DNA from: Lunularia cruciata
Lineage: Eukaryota; Streptophyta; Marchantiopsida; Lunulariales; Lunulariaceae
Assembly: GCA_948567375.1 (NCBI GenBank)
Contig: OX419756.1
Span: forward strand, 46,018,333 to 46,082,332
DNA length: 64,000 bases
Direction of reading: 5' to 3'
Part shown: positions 22,537 through 36,428 of the stretch, in pieces
Position numbering within the stretch: position 1 is the first letter of the stretch
How the letters are laid out: each line of letters opens with the position of its first letter
Position numbers and translations under genes: made by a program
Notes under the pieces: generated by a model
Databases searched by the model: none
Told to the model about the DNA's origin: nothing
Seen by the model: the letters and a program-made list of their open reading frames with translations, nothing else

Positions 22537-25500
22537 CTATACAAGGCAGAGACAAAAGAGGTAGAATGGGGCTAGGCTCCAATAGTATCGACATGAGAGA
22601 TCTGCCCTATCGCACCTAAGGTATCCAAGCTATGCAAGTTATAAGGTTTACACTCTATTGGAGAATCCAAAGAAGCATCAATTAGAGTGATTGCTCTCTT
22701 ATAGATTGCACCAACCAATGCTCTATGTAGAGCAATGGACACATGTTATCTAAATTATGCTACAAAGTATGAGAATGAGAGTGGTACTCCCTGGCATCAA
22801 ACATGATAAGTTCTCATGCACTCCTTAACAAATGTGTCAAATGCCATATCCATTGTTACATATAACTCCAAGGCTTAAGGAACAAAGATATGACCTAGTT
22901 GCATACTCCTATACTCGGAGACCTTACATGTTGTAGTACAATTTGCCACTCATCTAGGAGGATCAATAATCTCTTCTTCCAAAATTGCATCATGCATAGG
23001 GTCTATAACCACAACATCCGCTACTATCACTTGATCATCTTGAACCGAGTATAAGTCTGCTCTAACATGTGTTGTTTGCAAAAATTATGAATGCTCCTTC
23101 TAAGCAAGGTATCTACTCTCTTGTGCCATAGCAAATACTATATCTCCTATGGCATCACGGGTAGCTATCCTCTATCCTCCATAAGAGCACCATGTCATAT
23201 AGACTGTTGTTGCATCTGGTGTCGAACCACAATCACAAGTGGGTAACAAAGGTGTAGATGGGTGGACCAAACCTAGGCAAAACCTCATCGCTATAGAGAA
23301 AGTGGCTAGTGCAAGTCAAAATGACCTAATGCATGGTTGAGCTAAGATCCAAGAACCTACACCCTTGTTGGAGCAAGAGCAAGGATGTGCTCTAATGGCC
23401 AGAGGAATGGACAAGTCGATTAAGTGAGAATGTAGCATATGTTGACACTATTGCTCGTCAAAGAAGACTACAAACCTCCAATCCAATCTGATGGTAGTGA
23501 AGCAAAGGATGGAAGGTCCTCATATGCCCAAGGAATAGGGCATCTCTTATCTACCACAATAACACCTATAGAGAAAAAGATCCCTCCTCCACCTTGATCA
23601 CATAAGTCTCCAAAACTAGCCTTTCAACAACCACAAAACAAGAGGAAAGTAGGGGTGATAAGAGAGCCTACACACTACAGGTGCCATTTCCTTCATAGAT
23701 AATAAGCCTAATTCTCCACACAAGATTGGTAGAGATGATTATCTATGTGCCAAATCTCCCATCACACACTCAAAGATCCTTGGTCCTATGATATCACCAA
23801 AGACTCCCATGATCCTCCTATCAAAAGCTCTTAGATGTGATAGGAAAGTTAAGGAAAGAGGAACATACAAAGAAGGTAAGTCAATTGATGGCCAATACTA
23901 GAGAAGAGTATACCAAAAGCCACATATAGATCTCTTAGTAAGGAAGGTCATGGAGAATATTCTCTACAAGGCAACATCAAAGAAGCATGTGACAAAATCC
24001 TTGGATCCTATAAGCACTCCAAAAATACATAGTCCATCTACAAATGTGGCACACTTGTCTAGAAGCTCAGGTGGGAAGAGATAACTAAAGGGGACCATGC
24101 TCTACACTTTGACACCTTGACTCTCAAGCTACAAGATGTAGCTTGGTAGTCAAGTGATCAAAGACCTACCTATTCTAACCTACGGGGCCCATAATGTGTG
24201 TATTTTTTGCTAAGGAGGGCAATACACAATCTGGCATAGCCAAAGTAGTAGATAAGAAAGCTCTAAAGCGAGCCATGGCAAATAAAGGTCCCCCCTAAAA
24301 GATCTCTTTGTTGTGTACCAATGATTGACTCCAAGACGGTGACTTCCTCATGTGACCCATGCTGGTAGTGAAAGGAAAATAAGAGAGTCATATAACAACT
24401 ACACAAAGGGAATGAGACTTGCCAAGGATCCACTAGCCTCCCTAAGCTCTCTAAAGATGAATGCCTAGAGACAATGTTAAAAGCATTCTCAACATCCACT
24501 TGTAGGATAACCCACTTCAGATGGATATTGAAGAGTGCCCTAATGCCTAGGTAAATAGCATTGCAACCTCCAAGTGTAGCTACTCCAAAATAACATGGAT
24601 TGAGGTGCTCTTAGAAGTAAGATTGATGCTAAAGAACAATGGTGTGGCTAACCAAGCACAAAAAGATCTCTCCAATAATAATTGGTCAAATGCTCCCTAC
24701 CCTTCTCCATCACAAGCACAAGAAGTCAACTAGTTCCTAATACCCAACTAATTGACATAAGAATATCTCTCCTTGCTATAGTTGTAGCCACTTGAAATAG
24801 CTTGGTAAATCCACTAGAAGGATCATCTGCCTGAAAGTAATATCTAAGATGCTCATATACCATCCTTGACAAGCCTTTTGAGGAGAGGTGAGGAGGAATG
24901 CACAATGCTTATGACCTATCAAAAAGTGACATATCAAGACATAAAAGTTGCTCAGGCTAATAATCTAAGGTTTCTCATGGTACTCTTTCTCCTACTATAG
25001 GATGTAGTGAGCGTAGGGAAGAGACAGTCTCATCAATGGGACTAGCCATATACAAAGGGTGTACCGCTTGTGCTTCTCTACTAAACTCTCCTTCTTGACC
25101 CAATGTCCTACACCTTTGTAAGCAAATAGATTCTATGGTATCTTGTGGTAGAATCTATCTCCTATAATGTGTAGCCTTAATCGACTCTTCTTGTAGGGCA
25201 ACCCAATCTCTCACTCAAAATTGATGAAATCTGGCAACTACCTCTCTATGCCCCACATGTCCCCTTCTAGTATAACGGGGCACCATCAAGGGAGTAAGAG
25301 GAATAAGAACCATGCTAACTCATCCAAGAGATCACGTGCCAAACAATCAAGTGGTAAGCGAAAAGCATGTCTAGCTTCATCATGGAGTGTATAGGGTAGC
25401 ACATGGAATAGATGTGGATATGAAAAACTAGTCTCAAATAACCCCAAAATACAACACGCCTAAGATGCTAATTACTCTCACAACTCAATCTATATCCTTG

Positions 25501-25770
25501 AGACGGTCAAAGAAGGGATAGAGGAAGCGTGCATAATCCTGAGTGTCATTGCATAATCTTGAGTGTCATCGCCGTTGATGTGGTCGCTCGCCTCACATGA
25601 GTATCCCAAGTGGCCCAATCATAGTCCTTGTGCATCCTTCCACACATGGATCATTACCTCTTACGAGGTAAAGTATCAATGACACACCAAGTATAGTGTA
25701 TCCCGAACCACTCTAGGCAACCCCACATGGGGAAGTGTAGCTATAGTTAGCACAAGAATAATGATTGTAA
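22537..25770 (-). pseudogene. Non-LTR-type reverse transcriptase pseudogene
   Basis: Minus-strand translation gives FGVATLGGCNAIYLGIRALF, WVILQVDVENAFNIVSRHSS (24500), and IIGTQQRDLLGG (24310), the places of the VDxxNAFN and QQGDPLG blocks of an RT family common in non-seed plants and protists, then GLCIFGVLIGSKDFV (about 24050), equal to its LGxPIGS block. Many stops. The YADD box is not recovered. The same element occurs in opposite orientation at 38270-40060, with matching sequence along almost 2 kb. The clade (non-LTR by motif form) is my inference. Confidence 0.75.
25531..25570. repeat. 20-base tandem duplication
   Basis: GCATAATCCTGAGTGTCATT is followed directly by a copy with two changes, within the non-LTR pseudogene. 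Confidence 0.8.
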
Positions 25771-28012
25771 CACGTGATGCTCTTCTCCATATCTCTCCAC
25801 ATTTGTAATATCACAACCCTTCACATTCCAAATCACATGAGAAAATATAATCTTTATAAACTCTAAAAATTATAATTGTAATTATAATTTCCAAAGTTTT
25901 AAAACTATATTCTGATAAATCTCAATCATAAAAACCAAAAAATTAAAAATGAAAATTCCAAACCCATTACAATCAATGTATAATAATCATTCTAAATCCT
26001 AAAACAGCTAAAGTTCTCTTAATTTTTATTCAATTTTCCATAGTCTTCAATCCAAGTACCAATAGAATCAAAATTGAAAAACAACGGGAATCGACTATTC
26101 ATTCTTGCAAGATATGGAGATAAGTTATTCGCTCTCCGGGTTCGTCACCTCCTGTGTTATTTTAATTAATTAAAATTGCTAAAGCCGCAAGATATGAAAG
26201 TTTTCATATCACGATTTTAAACGCGGACAGATCATACACACAGTCAACATCTTGTCCAGCTAGGCACTCACACTCGTGGATATCCTTACACGAGCATTAG
26301 ATCTAGGCCGTCGAGAAAATTCCATCGTTCTGCAATTTCTAGGGAATGTCACGAAAGTTGCAGAACGTGCGGAGTATGGTGACAACCTGCGATAACATAT
26401 GCCGTACGGTGTTCTCCGGCCCAGTTATCGAACTTACGTCAGGCAGTCAGTGAGCCAGCCGACGGGGGAGATCCAGCTCCTGCAACCGGCGGGATCTCCG
26501 ACAGGTGCCGCTTTTGGACTTACAGCAATTCGGATTCCAGAATGGCGCGCCAACACATTTGGAGGGAAAAGGTGCAGTCCTCCGAAAGGAAGAATTTATG
26601 AAGGCCGGCAACGTCTGACGGATCGCTTTTCTATCCGGTGGGGGATGGGCTGACCACCTAGCTGCTACTAATCGATCTCTAAGTCGGTGCGAAGGATTTG
26701 AGATTTCATCGGCTGGAACAAACTCTATTCGTCGGGGATATAAAAAAGGGGATATAATTACCGTTGACCGGCGAGGAGTAAGCGGTAAATCCGAGTGCTG
26801 AAATCAACAGGATGGTTCTCATTTTGCAGTATATTACTGTTGTGTGTACTGTTGTGGATGATTTGAGTTATTAGTATTGCCATGTCCGTTTTGGACAGAA
26901 GCTGTACGCCTTCGAACAACAGAGACTATCTCGTGTAGCGGAGCGGATCGGAGATCGAAAGTCTTGTGTTATTTTATTGAATGCAGCTATCAGCTCTTTC
27001 AAATTCTCGTGGGGTCACCATTATCGTCATCCTTGTAGAAGTTTGAGGCATTCTCTAGTTCATGGCGGTTTCTGTAACTATTGAAAGCAGCTTGAGTGAG
27101 CGTTATTATACACTGTAGAGGTGACTTGGCCGTGAGGAATATCGTCAATGCCTCGGAAAGTACGTTGTTAAAGGTGGTGGCCTGTTTTGCGTGAAAGTTT
27201 GAGACGGGTGTGCGGAGTCCCCTGAGTAAGGAGTAATTCAGCCCTGCGAACACAAGCAACCGGAGTTTGTGGAGAGATCCCGAAAGTTCGGTCTCACTTC
27301 CATGTCGCCATATCAGAACCTGTAGGTACATTCTCTGTTTGTCGCTTGTCCCGCCAACTCAACTCCGTAAGTTTAATGGAAGCTGTTACTAGTCTTAGGC
27401 AGCAGCAAACGCTAAGAGGTAGTGTGACATGTCTGCACATGGCACATATACAGGCTGGGCACCTTCAGAGAAAGGTAACTACTATTGCTTGCTAGGTTTG
27501 AGTCGTAAATACCGTACTTTCTTTGCCTACAAGGGTACCGCACCTCATTCTTTTGCGACTACAATACTGGCCTGTTCGTGGGGAACCCGTCTGCTTCTTA
27601 AGGCGGTCGGTTCCTCTTTACGACCCCGAATTCTCCCGTCGGGGATGAACATGCGCTCGACCTCGCGTTCGAGGATGGATGTTTAGGTCTTTGGCCCACG
27701 TCAGTATGTGGTAACTGGATCTTCTTCGGACTGAGTGATCACTGGTGGACAATCTGGTAACATTCGTTCACTTCCTTCGCAGGTAGATTCATCGCCATAT
27801 TCTCGAAGAAAGATGATGACTTGCGAAAGCGTGAAAGATGCATCTTCCTTTGCCTTTCGATGGCAATAAGGGTCGTGCTGATGTGAGTGCTGCGGAAGTT
27901 TGGTCAGCAAGCTGAGGGCAGGCTAAGTCGATCAAGTATACGGTATTAGGTGTAGCTCTCGTAGGTGAGCATCATAGACATGCTTGAATTGGCATGAAGC
28001 ATTTCCTTCACA
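25771..28012. promoter_or_regulatory. Upstream region of SCAI gene
   Basis: The first part (to about 26100) is AT-rich; from 26130 the composition becomes gene-like. TATAAAAAA at 26739-26747 is the best TATA candidate, 1.27 kb before the start codon, which would imply a long leader or an intron in it. A near-perfect 20-base palindrome lies at 26191-26210. Small open frames at 26399-26653, 26999-27331 (minus) and 27429-27686 resemble nothing known. Confidence 0.3.
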
Positions 28013-31000
28013 ATGGCACCATCAACTCCGTCATCCTCTGTATCCGTGAGCGAAGAGTATAGGATACTGGTAGACAAGTCTTACAGTAAATTTTCACGAT
28101 TGCGGGAGTTTCCATCTTACGGGCGTAACAAATGGGATACCTACTATCACAAAGCATTCCAGGTGTATTCAAAACTTTGGAAGTTTCAACAGGAGAATCG
28201 GCAAAAGTTAGTAGAGTCCGGATTAAAGCGATGGGAGATAGGGGAAATTGCGTCTCGAATTGGGCAGCTTTACTACAACTACTACCTGCGCACTAGTGAT
28301 GCGAAATTCTTGTCTGAATCCTATATATTTTACGAGGCGATCATGAGCCGGGAATACTTCAAAGATACTGGCAAGGATACAGCGTTAGCTAACAAACAGC
28401 TTAGGTTCTATGCGCGCTTCATCGTCATTTGTTTGCTGCTTAATCGGAGGGAGATGGTACATCACCTGGTCCGTCAGTTCCGAGTACTTGTGGATGAATA
28501 CTGTCATTCCTTTCAGGTTTGATCTCATCGACAACCTCAAGAAGTTGATCCTTCAATTGAGTGTATATGGTATTCTCATCAACGGGTCAAATACGTCAGC
28601 TAGTTGTCAGGACACACTAAAAGTTACAGGAACCTGCATTCTGCTTAGCCGAAGAGTGCTGTCTTGCCTGCAGGGAACTGATACAAAGGAGTGGAAGCTG
28701 GTTGTGCAAGAAATAATGCGATTCATGAAGGCAGATGCTCCATGTGATACTAGCAGGCCTTTGAGATACAGTGTGCTACTTGATCCTCACCCCGCGGTAC
28801 TTGCAGAAGTGTCCACAGTGGAGTCTGGCAAAAGCCTACGTTTGCAGGATGCAATTCTTGCGAGCTACTATCACAATGAGGTCTTAATTCTTTACCTGCA
28901 AGAAATGCCTGTTTTTGTTTCTTCGCGCAAAGCACAGGAACCTACCCACTCGTCTTAGGACTGCCCACTGATATGAATTCCTCTGTCAGGTAAAGTTCAG
29001 CGAGCTTACTCTGGACACATTCAGAATGCTTCAATATCTGGAGTGGGAGCCAAGCGGTACCTTGTACAGGACTAAGAACGTGGACGCTAGCGCCGCTGCC
29101 TCTGGCAATGGACCTGCATTTAGCAAAGGGAGCCTTCAGTTACAGATACCCGATCCAAGTCTACCTCCGAATCCTCACAAGTACTGCTTGTATCGTCCAA
29201 CGGTTCCTCAATTACTTCTGGTACGGGTTGATTTGAACGTGTGTACTATCCGAAGGGTAGTATTATTCTGTCCTCATTCCTTCTATCCCAGGGTAGTATT
29301 ACTCTTAGTCCCTCGATGAATACTGCACCGTTGATTTTTGAGCTCAGCCGTTAGATTCTGGTGTGGATAATTCTCATCAGCGAAATCGCAATGCTTTTTT
29401 TCAGGTTTTGGCCACTGCTTGTGAGGAGCTGTCATCGGACTCTATTCTCCTACTCTACATATCTGCTTCAGGTAAGTTCTCCCTGAGATGTATCTTCGCC
29501 ATATCTTGCCTTGATATGGAAGGCCCTTAGTGAGGGCTCTGGTTATTAAACCCTTTCCTGCAAAAGAAATTTCGTCCAAAATTTATTGCTCTTGGCTAAT
29601 ACGAATTTATTCCCAGGAAAGCCTCCCCGCAGTTCACAAACGGGTAGTTCCGGCGCCTCTGGTTCAGAGTCGCACTTAGACTCACCAACTGAAGTTCCGA
29701 AGAGTTCCGGCTCACACGAGTCAAGTAATGATCCATTGGCAGAACACACAGGTGTCCAGTCTGGTTCTCAAATCTGTAGTCCTCGGACCACTGGCGATCT
29801 GGTTCCTGGGATCAACACTGGTGGTATCTGGTTGGGTTCCAAAAGAAGTGCAGGTATTCTCACTCGATGCAATGCACGTTCTTGCTTTTTGTTGAGGGAC
29901 AGTTAGATTTTTTTGCTGTGAATAGAATGAAACCACCGTTAATTTACAGTGAGTATACTGGAGGGATGTAGCTGCAAATGGTACTGCGATCGTATTTTGG
30001 ACTGAGCAAATATAGCTGTGGACTGAAAGAAGAAAATGCCCATAGGGTTATTAGTCAAGCAAATGGACCTTGAATGTGATCGCCATCTTTTTAATTTTAT
30101 AGTAGGGATGACGCATGCTAAACTTCGTTTCAAGGCAGCGGATCTACAGGGTCCATGAGAAAATATTTACTGGATTGGCTTCTCATTCTCAATCCCCGTT
30201 ATCAACAGGAGTGAACTTCCTTTATCCCAGCGACCTTCTCCCATTCACAAGGCGGCCTCTAATTCTTGTGATCGACAGTGACAACAGTCCTGCATTCGAG
30301 GTTCGCATCTACGTCTATGTGGACACCGAAGATGTGCTCTTGACTGTGAATTAAATTGTGATCCTCACCTCAACCTTTTGTAACTTTTTACCCCGGGTTG
30401 CCTATCATGTCTACTTGTGAGATTGAGGCTGTTAGCAATCTCAAGACATTGTGGAGACGTCTTTCTCATCTTATGACGCTACATATTGGTTTGGTGCAGG
30501 TCATCAGTGGACAGGAAAGAGGAGAACCCTCTGCTCTGTTGCTTTCTCCTACACTTCAACCAACTGATGAGAGAGGATCAAGTGGTGGGAGCCTATTTAC
30601 GTTTTTCCTTACTGCACCTTTACTAGCCTTCTGTCGAATCGTTGGAGTGAACTCGACCACTTTACAGCCGGTACACCTTGGGCTCAACCCTTACTGGATT
30701 GTGATTGGTTATTATATGAGAAACTGAGGCCTGTACGGAACTAAGCTACGAATGGCAGTCATGTTCGTTGCCAGTTCAAGTGGGTAGGGAACGAGTTCTT
30801 ATAACGGGTTTTGAATACCATACCGCAATACTACGTATATGCCGTTTTAATTTGTGAGTGTCTCATGAATAACCTTTTTATTTGGGTTTCCTAACTGATC
30901 CGATGTGTTTTGGTGCAAAGGGTATCTATGATCAGTTGGAGAAACTCGTGTCTACGCTATCAGCGAATTGGGGAGACCACCTCGCCTCTTCAGCCAAGAT

Positions 31001-31594
31001 TCATTTTACGTGGGCTCGCATACTTGGTGATTCTTTTCTCCGACAACTAATATTCAGGTACTGCTGAACTCCAACCTTATTGCAAAGTCAGAGCAGCTCG
31101 AAGTGTTGGGAATCTATTAGCTTGCATTCAAATGCTGATCATATGACAAGGAGCCGGGAAGTGTCGAGTCTTTTCCCCGCAGCTGCACCCATTTTGAGTA
31201 ATTGGTGAATTTTACTTGAGGCGATGGTTTTTGACTAATAGTGATGGTTTTTGACTGCAGATTTGCTCTGTGTAGGAGTGTTTTCTGCCTCCACTCTTCA
31301 TATCGCAATAAGCAGGAATTCATGCCACGTTGCCTTCCTGTACTTCCGGAGGAGGCGTCACCTACGTCGGAAATGCTAGAGACTGGTATCTTCAAGTTAG
31401 CCAGTAGGCTGGGGGTAGTTGACCAATTTGTGTTCTCTAACGCCCAACCAAATGGGGTTCCCAGAAACAAGAAGTCTCCCTTAAGCAGCAAAAGTCAAGT
31501 GACCAATGCTGGAGGCGACCATTCAGAAGGCAGCTGGTCCGACTCTTCCGGAGTTGCCGGAGAGCTCAAATCTACTTCTCTTGAAAATAGATAG
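28013..31594 (+). CDS. SCAI: SCAI-family protein (nine exons)
   Basis: Homologue of SCAI (Pfam SCAI/DUF3550 family). In animals SCAI is a nuclear cofactor that represses MRTF/SRF transcription and acts with 53BP1 in break repair; the plant role is not established. Exons: 28013-28516, 28674-28880, 28990-29220, 29405-29471, 29617-29853, 30209-30300, 30500-30670, 30921-31057, 31261-31594. All introns are GT-AG, phases agree, and the total is 1980 bases, 659 residues, slightly longer than plant relatives (about 600). Family landmarks include KLWKFQQENRQKLVE and GEIASRIGQLYYNYY (exon 1), EWKLVVQEIMRF (2), ELTLDTFRML with LEWEPSG (3), LLPFTRRPLILVIDSDNSPA (6), GEPSALLLSP and FTFFLTAPL (7), and LPVLPEE (9). 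An in-frame stop precedes the start ATG. Exon 5 is Ser-rich; about 50 C-terminal residues (Ser/Lys-rich) have no counterpart I recall. It appears intact, in a gene island between transposon blocks. Confidence 0.93.
31221..31260 (+). repeat. Tandem duplication at a SCAI splice acceptor
   Basis: The last 20 bases of intron 8 (GTGATGGTTTTTGACTGCAG) are preceded by a copy with three or so changes ending ACTAATA. Only the second copy has the AG acceptor; the first supplies a branchpoint-like CTAAT. Confidence 0.75.
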
Positions 31595-34167
31595 GACCGG
31601 AGTGTACAAATTCATGAATTCCAACATGCAGAAACGTAGGGTTTGTACCCTTACACTACTATCTCGGAAGGTCAGCGTTGAGGTCGGTGGAAGTTATACT
31701 AACCTCTTGTAGTGTATTGTAGCTGGCTAGAAGATTTGGACTAGTGATTAGGAAGGAGGTTGCAGTAACACTTGCTACATTATCGGAGGTATCTCAAGAT
31801 TACAACCGAAGGGGACATCAACGCACATTAGGTACAATTTGCGATCAACCCAAAACGTGCCGCCTGTCGATGATGTTGCTACATTCTTAGCTTATATTTC
31901 TAAGATTGTAGAAACTGGTCTTTTGTACAACAGGTCCTTTGCAACCGTAAGGTGCCTAGGTGGAGCTTATAACCAAGACCAAAAAAGTTGTTCGCGTGGT
32001 GCATAAGCGATCACCAACTGTAGCTTCTCCTTATTCTTTTGACTCGCACTTCTCACATTTTTGTCTGGGAAGAGTAAATATCACGTTTGAGACTGACGAG
32101 CATTTCCACAGGATGCGTCCAGCTAAGACCGAGTTCTGCTTATTGAGGAACGGAATATGGACCCCTGGATCCTCATCCGTGATATGGTCTTATCCAGCGT
32201 TTCTTCTACGGTTATGAACCAGGATATAAAGGCTACTTCCAGCGAGTTTTTTTTTTAGCGTTTCTTCATGGGCAGTGTTAAGCCACTATAGTTACTGTCA
32301 TGTTCCTGCGCTTGGTTCGTCAGCGTGAATTTATTTAATGTTCCGCGCACCTGTTTGAATTCCATTAGCTTAATCAGAGATAAGAGTAAGCCCCAGCTTT
32401 GCCATACCAATTCCTTCAGAACTACCTATTCTATTTGCCAGGTTAGACATGGGGGATAGTGATTGAAATCAAATTGAGACTTTCTTGGAGGTATCTATTT
32501 GTTGCTATTGATGTTACTGGTGACTATATAACAGCGACCAGAAACAAGACATTATATTAGGTCATTGAATTTTGTCAGGCAGGTTTCGAACTTTAACGAG
32601 CCTCATTCCCAGTAGCTCGACCGGAGAACGATCTGTACCAAAGTTCCACTTTTCACCGAGATGAAAGAAGAAATTTAATCCCCGTATTTCATCCTAGACA
32701 AATTTGCATCCTATTTTGGCCTTTCACTCTCCGGACATTTCCCTTGCTCGAAATATAGCTGCTCCAGGAATGGCGTGTACCTAGATTTTCTTTTAGTCTG
32801 TTCGGCACTTACTAATATTCACACGCATTAATCAATACGACGCCTGGTACACCATCCACGTGAGTTCATTGAGGTCGACTGGAATGAAGCTGTCCGCCTC
32901 CTCTAATTCATCTGCACTGAAGTATTAATTTCTACATCTTGTCCAACTTGAGCATCGTATTGACACGGGGCGAGAAGTGGCGTAATCTGAATGCGGAAGC
33001 AAGGTCAGGAACGTCCAATTGCCCTTCCGAGTATCGGGAGTGAGCGAGTTCACATCAATCAGATTCTAATAAGAGAGGCAGGTACATTTTAGCTAGCTGT
33101 ATTGGACTGACCTCTAGTCTTTCCGAACTGTAAAGTTGATCAACCTGGATGCAATGCGAGTACCAGCATTAGATACATCTTGCATGGTTCTAGTTAAGAT
33201 CCTGTCCTACATGCACACTGGGTAGAAAAGATCTAATTTACTAACTTCACGTTCACTAGTACGTCTGATCAGCATTCTTGTTCATGCGAACAATACGTTG
33301 CTATATGTCCCTTCAGAACTGAGTACAGTTATATCATACGTGCCAATCTGTTTACACGAAACTTGTTGGAACAACAGGTCTCATAGCGTTAGAGGGTGGA
33401 GTCGAAGGGGGACTGAAAGAACCCTAATTGATTTCGTCGGAGCTAGATGATGTCAATTCATGTCAGCCTGATCAAGTTAAATGAGCAGCGCCAGTCTTAT
33501 GAAACTTGGGAATGCAATCTGGCGATAAACTTTAACTATATGCAAACAGAATTAGATTTGTAGCTCTTCATCGTCTATCTTGTCCAAAACAAAGGTATCC
33601 GCATAAGATAAACACTTTCATTTATCAACTCTTTTTATTCAAGTCTCCAAACTTTATGCTTCTATCTAGTCTGACCATGTCCAAGGCTAAATTACTCTAT
33701 ATCTCGATCCAGACGTGATCCAAGTTGGTTTCTGGAGATCGTGACCGTCCGCACTGACTGTTGCGGGACGAAGACATTGCCTCTTGAAGCGCTTCTTAAA
33801 GATGTCTTTGCATTGTGCTTTGCTTGGCTCGCCAAATGGGCATAGCTTCGTCGTTTGTCAACGCGAAGTTGGAACACCCACACCACACATTTCAGATGCA
33901 ACGCACGTCACGAATCTGATCTCAATCCTGTCCTACAATGCAATACAGAGTCGCAGCACGTAACCCAATCGTATGCATTTGCACAGGGGAACTTCTTAGC
34001 CATTCTCTTGTGAGTGAATCGATTCACCCTCGTCCATCCATACGAGCATTCTTACCATCGCAATCAACACACCATATCAGCTGAATGTAAACTTAGATTT
34101 AAATCTACTTACTTTGCTGAGCATCGAATGCATTTAGGAGACATGCTGTCTGTTCATGCATCCCTTC
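31595..34167. other. Downstream region of SCAI, no gene recognised
   Basis: Presumed 3' UTR then non-coding DNA with mixed composition. Frames at 31960-32217 (+, 85 codons) and 33692-33901 (-, 69 codons) show no domain and no splice context I can support. No LTR or TIR ends seen. Confidence 0.35.

Positions 34168-34201
<34 letters not shown>
34168..34201. repeat. (TTA)n microsatellite
   Basis: About eleven uninterrupted TTA units. Confidence 0.95.
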
Positions 34202-34202
<1 letters not shown>

Positions 34203-35542
34203 GTGAGGTCAACTTTGCCCTCAATCCACTATATATGATAATGTGAAAAATTAGTAAAGAAATTAGTTTCCTAATATAAATTTCACTCCTGTTCTGTTAG
34301 ATTCTTTTGTAATGGCCTTGCCGGCCCGAGGCGGGCACTAGCCAAAGGTGACTAATGGGTAACATGTTGTGCGTTTGCTTGGGGCCAAGGGGCATTCGAA
34401 ATGGCAGAGAGGTCGAAAACATGGACAGATTCTATAAAAACATATCTAGAATGAACTTGGCGTAAATAGGATATAATAAGAGTTATAGATTATTTTATGG
34501 ATTTAAATTAATTTTTTTATTATAAAAATCGATAAATATTCATATATGTTAAGAGAAAATATCAAGCTTTATATAATATTTGACTCAGACATTGTAAGTT
34601 TGAATTTAGTAATAAATGTCTAAATTTAGTTCTATACCCTTATTTTCAATCCATTGAGAATAATTTTATTGCTCTTCATTCTAATGAATTTTGTTTTACG
34701 AGCTGTATCTCAGGACAAATCTATAAGATGATTGAAATTGCCTATTACGGATAATATTTGATTAGAATGTTACCAAATTCAACCCTGAAGTATATTTGAG
34801 AATCTTTATTAAATGGATTTCATCGTCAAGGTAGATTGGGTCAATGCGGTTAAAAAATTGATCGAAAACTTATGATATAAGTACATATATTTTTAGTGTC
34901 TAATGCTTGTAGTGCTTGAGAAAAGATAATAATAGCAATCCCCAAACGCACCACCAAATTTAGAAAAAATAACACAAAATGCTTCTACTTGAAATGACCT
35001 TTAGATATACAAGCACAACTATACACTAGTGCTTTAATTTATTTGTGGTGTTTCATATTCCAGACTTGATTATGAAGAGAACTCTATTCTCTTATAAAAT
35101 TTGTGGATAATAGATTCCACACATAAAAAATAGGTACCCGGTCGGGAGACATCCCTTTCATATATTCTATTATGTATGGTTGCATAAAATGTTCCGTAGT
35201 GGATAACAAGGTGACCTAAAACATTTTGAGATACTAATTCCATTTTTGAAGGTAGTCAAGATTCTTTACTGATTATCTTTTCCTGATTTCTCAGAAATTT
35301 CAAAAATTTATTTTACGATCTTGTTACCATCAAGTTAACAAGATCTTGTTTACTATATTCTTACTAGTTTCTTCATCACGATGCGGTTACTAGTGACGAG
35401 AGGTTCTAAGTTAGATATGATCCAAAGCTAACTTATGGTATTCAATCTTGACTAGAGTTTGCTATGATGAGACTTTAGTCAAGTTGGAGTTAAGTCTTCC
35501 ATTCAAATTGTTACAAGCTTTGGAGCACCATTATACAACCAA
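34202..35542. other. AT-rich non-coding stretch
   Basis: No gene or element end recognised. A short GC-rich patch at about 34318-34400 interrupts otherwise AT-rich sequence. Confidence 0.35.
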
Positions 35543-35551
35543 TCTTTATTA

Positions 35552-35835
35552 GGAAATTTACAAAAATGCACCAAACAAGTTTGTAAATTATAAAAGTACT
35601 CCCCACAAACTATTATTTAAACCCCTGGTTGGTAACAGGCCTTGGTGTTGGTTTGGGGAGGGCGAGCCTTGGGAGTTCTGTGGGTGGTGCCAACCTGATA
35701 CTTTGTTTGGTTGCCCACGCTCATCAATACACGCATAGAGACAAACAAACTCCAACACCATCTCATGTACGTTGTTTGTTGCATTCCACCCTCCAACAGT
35801 AGCAATAGTCCGTAACAATCAACCAAGTGAGCTCA
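35552..35835 (+). repeat. Left terminal inverted repeat of MULE-like element
   Basis: Aligns in reverse complement to 37935-38216, with shared blocks such as GGTTGGAATGCAACAA (right arm) / its complement near 35780. Confidence 0.85.
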
Positions 35836-36428
35836 ATATCTCATGTGTATGAGGGACAAGCACATTGCTGGAAGATTTTGGCCATAAACAGGTATTCCAA
35901 TTTCATTCTCCAAGCTACTACTAGGTCATTAAAGTAGAATCTTCTCAACCTAGAATAAGCTGGTCTCCTTGTTGGAGATTGATGTTGATATTTTTTTGGA
36001 ATTCTACATACAACCATTATGGAAATTAAAAAAAATATACTCAAAATCATTGTTACTCTTTTGTAGACAATGATTTGAGTATATTGGAGCCCAAGGGACC
36101 AAGAATCTGAAGAGTAAAATGCAACAATGGTGCTCACAATCTTCAATAAATATCCCAAAATAAAATAGTGCTATTGATTGAGCACTTTCTAGCATGCACC
36201 TTGATTTATAAATTGAAAAATTTGCAGCAATAACAAACAATCCATGCTGCAACCATGATACTGTAATTAGTACCTTAATGGAAGTCATGGTAAAGAAGAA
36301 AACTTCTACCTGTGGGTGCAGATACCACTATTCTGCCATTAGAAAGATGCACTGTAGAGAAGCTCTCAATTTGGACAGAGTTGGAATATCTATATGCATT
36401 TATCAATGATATTTGTACATTTTGTGTG

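Noticed and set aside
26399..26653. GC-rich 84-codon frame upstream of SCAI as a gene
   Set aside because: No recognisable domain, no splice or neighbour support; likely chance within the leader or promoter region.
26999..27331. 110-codon minus-strand frame
   Set aside because: Has an ATG but no family resemblance, and it sits opposite the probable SCAI leader; not supported as a gene.
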